Shown one piece after another: positions 62,250 through 64,000 of a DNA stretch of 64,000 bases. Source of the stretch: Streptomyces sp. CB02058. Lineage in GTDB: Bacteria > Actinomycetota > Actinomycetes > Streptomycetales > Streptomycetaceae. Every line of letters starts with the position of its first letter. Position 1 is the first letter of the stretch. The notes beneath the pieces were generated by a model. That model was given only the letters and a program-made list of their open reading frames with translations, made no database searches and was not told the DNA's origin. Both the position numbers and the translations under genes were made by a program. The stretch covers positions 310,001 to 374,000 of the forward strand of contig NZ_LIPG01000002.1 of assembly GCF_001905505.1 (NCBI RefSeq), written 5' to 3'.

Positions 62250-64000
62250 TCAGGGCTGGTCGACCGCGCACTCCGCGGCGAACTCGCACAGCGCCGTGCG
62301 GTTGGCCCGGCCCGTCTTGCTGAGCAGGCTGGCCAGGTGCTTCTCCACCGTGCGGGGCGAGATGGACAGCCGCTGGGCGATCTGCTGGTTGCCCGGCCGC
62401 TCCGCCAGCAGCACGAACACCTCGTACTCGCGCGGAGTCACCCCGTTGGTGCGCAGCGGCGGGGGGATCCGGTCCCGGCCGCCCCGGTGCTGGGTCACGC
62501 TCACCCCGGCCTGCCGCAGAGCCGCCCGGCACGCCGCCGCCGGGGGCTGCACCCCGGCTCCGTGGAAGAACTCCTCCGCCGTACGCAGCCACACGACCGG
62601 CTCGCCCCACCCGTCGGCCAGCGCCGCGTCCGCGACCAGCCGCAGTCCGAGGTGGCGGGCGACGGGGAACGCCGCGGACCGGGCGTGGAAGGCGGCCATC
62701 CGCTGTGCGGCACCCGTGTGGTCGCCCTCCCGGCCCAGCAGCACCGCATCCGCCAGTTCGAGGAACTGCCGGTTCCAGGCCAGGGCGGCACCGGGCGCGC
62801 CGGCCACGTCCTCGTACTCCCCGCGCGACGCGTCGCCGGCCAGCACCCGCAGCAGCGGGCGGAGTCCGTAACGGCCGCTCAGGTAGTAGTAGCTGGGATG
62901 GTCGCGCTCCCAGGCGAGGACGGCGTCCAGCGCCGCCAGGGCGCGGGGGCGGTCCTCGTCGAGCAGTGCCCCGATCGCCCCGCAGAAGCCCAGCCGCAGG
63001 GGCACCAGGGCGGACCGGTCGCCCCCCGCCCGGCGGAAGGAGGCCAGGGCCCGGTCCGCCTCCCGTCTCCGGCCGCGGTGCGCCGCCATCGCCGCCCCGG
63101 CCAGCAGCAGATACCGGTGGGCGCCGTGGTTGCCGATCCGGGCGCTCGCCTCCACCGACCGGCCGGTGATCTCCTCCGCCTCGTCCCACCGGGCCGACAT
63201 CACCGCGTTCATCGCGAGCAGCCCGTCGACGGTCTGCGCCAGCAGCAGCGAACCCAGCTCCGCCGCCGCGGTACGCGCCGAGTGCAGACGCGCCGCGTCG
63301 CCGGTCCGCATGAAGCTGTTCACCCCCAGCCGTACGAGCGCCTCCACCCGCCACAGGGGCAGGGAGTGCTCGGTGGACAGGGCGAGCATCCGCTCCAGGC
63401 ACGCGTCGGCGGCGTCGAACCCCCGCTCCCTGGACAGCAGCGCCAGCAACTGCCAGGCCTGGCAGGCCACCACCGGAAGCCCTTCCGCCTCGGCGGTCTC
63501 CGCGGCCGCGAGGGCGGCCCGTTCGGCCGCCTCCGGCTCGCGCCGGTCCTCACCGGGGAGCAGCGAGAGGTGACCGTCGACGACCGCGAGCGACGCCGCG
63601 CGCGCCGGGGACGGGGACGGTCCGAACAGGTCGTTGGCCGCCTTGATCTGACGGGCCGTGTCGGCGGCCCGCTCCGCCATGACGGCCACCCAGGCGATCT
63701 TGATGTGGACGTCCCCCCGCCGGGCGGCCGCCTCGGAGTGCGCGGGGACCGGGGGCAGGGAGTCGGCCAGCGCGAGGGCGCCGTCCAGATCGCCGCCCTC
63801 GGCCCTGGCCACCGCCAGGGACTCGGTGACACCGGCGAGGTCGGTCTCGGCCGCCAGGGAGAGGGAACGTTCCAGCAGGACCACGGCCGAGCCGTGCGAA
63901 CCCGCGGCGAGCATCCGCCGCCCCGCCTCGGCGAGCTGGAGGGCCGCACCGGCACGGTTGCCCGCCGCGAGCTCCAGCGACGCCAGGAGCTGCCGCCGGT
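62250..64000 (-). CDS. LuxR-family regulator, 5' part outside the window
   Basis: The frame is open to the right edge, so the gene is partial; only its C-terminal 583 residues are in view. They are TPR-like helices (for example VVLLERSLSLAAETDLAGV) followed by a C-terminal LuxR HTH (TPREYEVFVLLAERPGNQQIAQRLSISPRTVEKHLASLLSKTGRANRTALCEFA). Probably a large LAL-type regulator with an N-terminal ATPase outside the window. Same strand as, and upstream of, the SARP gene; likely pathway-level control. Confidence 0.85.
   Translation of the reverse strand, partial: RRQLLASLELAAGNRAGAALQLAEAGRRMLAAGSHGSAVVLLERSLSLAAETDLAGVTESLAVARAEGGDLDGALALADSLPPVPAHSEAAARRGDVHIKIAWVAVMAERAADTARQIKAANDLFGPSPSPARAASLAVVDGHLSLLPGEDRREPEAAERAALAAAETAEAEGLPVVACQAWQLLALLSRERGFDAADACLERMLALSTEHSLPLWRVEALVRLGVNSFMRTGDAARLHSARTAAAELGSLLLAQTVDGLLAMNAVMSARWDEAEEITGRSVEASARIGNHGAHRYLLLAGAAMAAHRGRRREADRALASFRRAGGDRSALVPLRLGFCGAIGALLDEDRPRALAALDAVLAWERDHPSYYYLSGRYGLRPLLRVLAGDASRGEYEDVAGAPGAALAWNRQFLELADAVLLGREGDHTGAAQRMAAFHARSAAFPVARHLGLRLVADAALADGWGEPVVWLRTAEEFFHGAGVQPPAAACRAALRQAGVSVTQHRGGRDRIPPPLRTNGVTPREYEVFVLLAERPGNQQIAQRLSISPRTVEKHLASLLSKTGRANRTALCEFAAECAVDQP

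Noticed and set aside
61939..63402. N-terminal extension of the SARP gene to a start at 63402
   Set aside because: The frame is open but the extra 488 residues are low-complexity antisense of the LuxR gene. The ATG at 61938 has a good ribosome site and begins the conserved domain.
1..64000. tRNA or rRNA genes
   Set aside because: I saw no cloverleaf-like arrangement with a T-loop GGTTCGA motif, nor rRNA-like sequence, in the intergenic regions.

Overview
The window is a stretch of actinobacterial chromosome, almost certainly from Streptomyces. Codon third positions are strongly G+C-rich and most starts are ATG or GTG behind GGAGG-like sites. The left part carries adpA (with its TTA codon), next to orn, and then the complete desferrioxamine operon. 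Gene order from orn/adpA through glmS, desABCD/desE, the leucine-catabolism genes, an agmatinase operon and a GH3 hexosaminidase matches what I recall of the S. coelicolor SCO2793-SCO2758 region. Roughly 0-48 kb is therefore conserved core chromosome. I ran no database search.

Layout. 0-5.5 kb: orn, the developmental regulator adpA, a universal stress protein and glmS. 5.7-12.9 kb: desferrioxamine siderophore genes desABCD with a siderophore-interacting reductase and the lipoprotein desE, with iron boxes upstream of desA and desE. 13.2-19.7 kb: acyl-CoA dehydrogenase, HMG-CoA lyase and methylcrotonyl-CoA carboxylase alpha and beta, with a divergent TetR regulator and two matching operator-like sites. 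19.7-30.4 kb: a MarR and an AraC regulator, a TTA-containing P450, a CDF metal exporter, a TesB thioesterase beside a short tandem repeat, a second acyl-CoA dehydrogenase, and small conserved proteins. 30.7-36.5 kb: a PucR regulator divergent from a symporter/agmatinase/ThDP-enzyme operon. 37-48.5 kb: a fused heterodimer-type ABC exporter, a secreted S37 peptidase, small exported proteins, a GH3 hexosaminidase, a LysR/EamA pair and a sugar isomerase-like protein.

48.6-64 kb is an accessory island for ribosomally made, modified peptides (RiPPs). On the minus strand a tightly coupled operon encodes a radical SAM enzyme, a heme-oxygenase-like diiron-type protein, an 81-residue Cys-free precursor-like peptide, a nucleotide-cyclase/AAA ATPase, a cytoplasmic subtilisin-like protease and a GAF protein. 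Divergent from it is a class III lanthipeptide set: a 52-residue precursor, an MFS exporter and a LanKC synthetase. A SARP/NB-ARC regulator and a LuxR regulator that runs off the window follow. The lanthipeptide core resembles the AmfS second-ring pattern but has Ala where the ring-closing Cys should be. The radical SAM operon has the parts list of a PQQ-like peptide maturation route (peptide, SPASM-like radical SAM enzyme, heme-oxygenase-fold oxidase, protease) with a signalling module attached. It is the best candidate here for an undescribed system.
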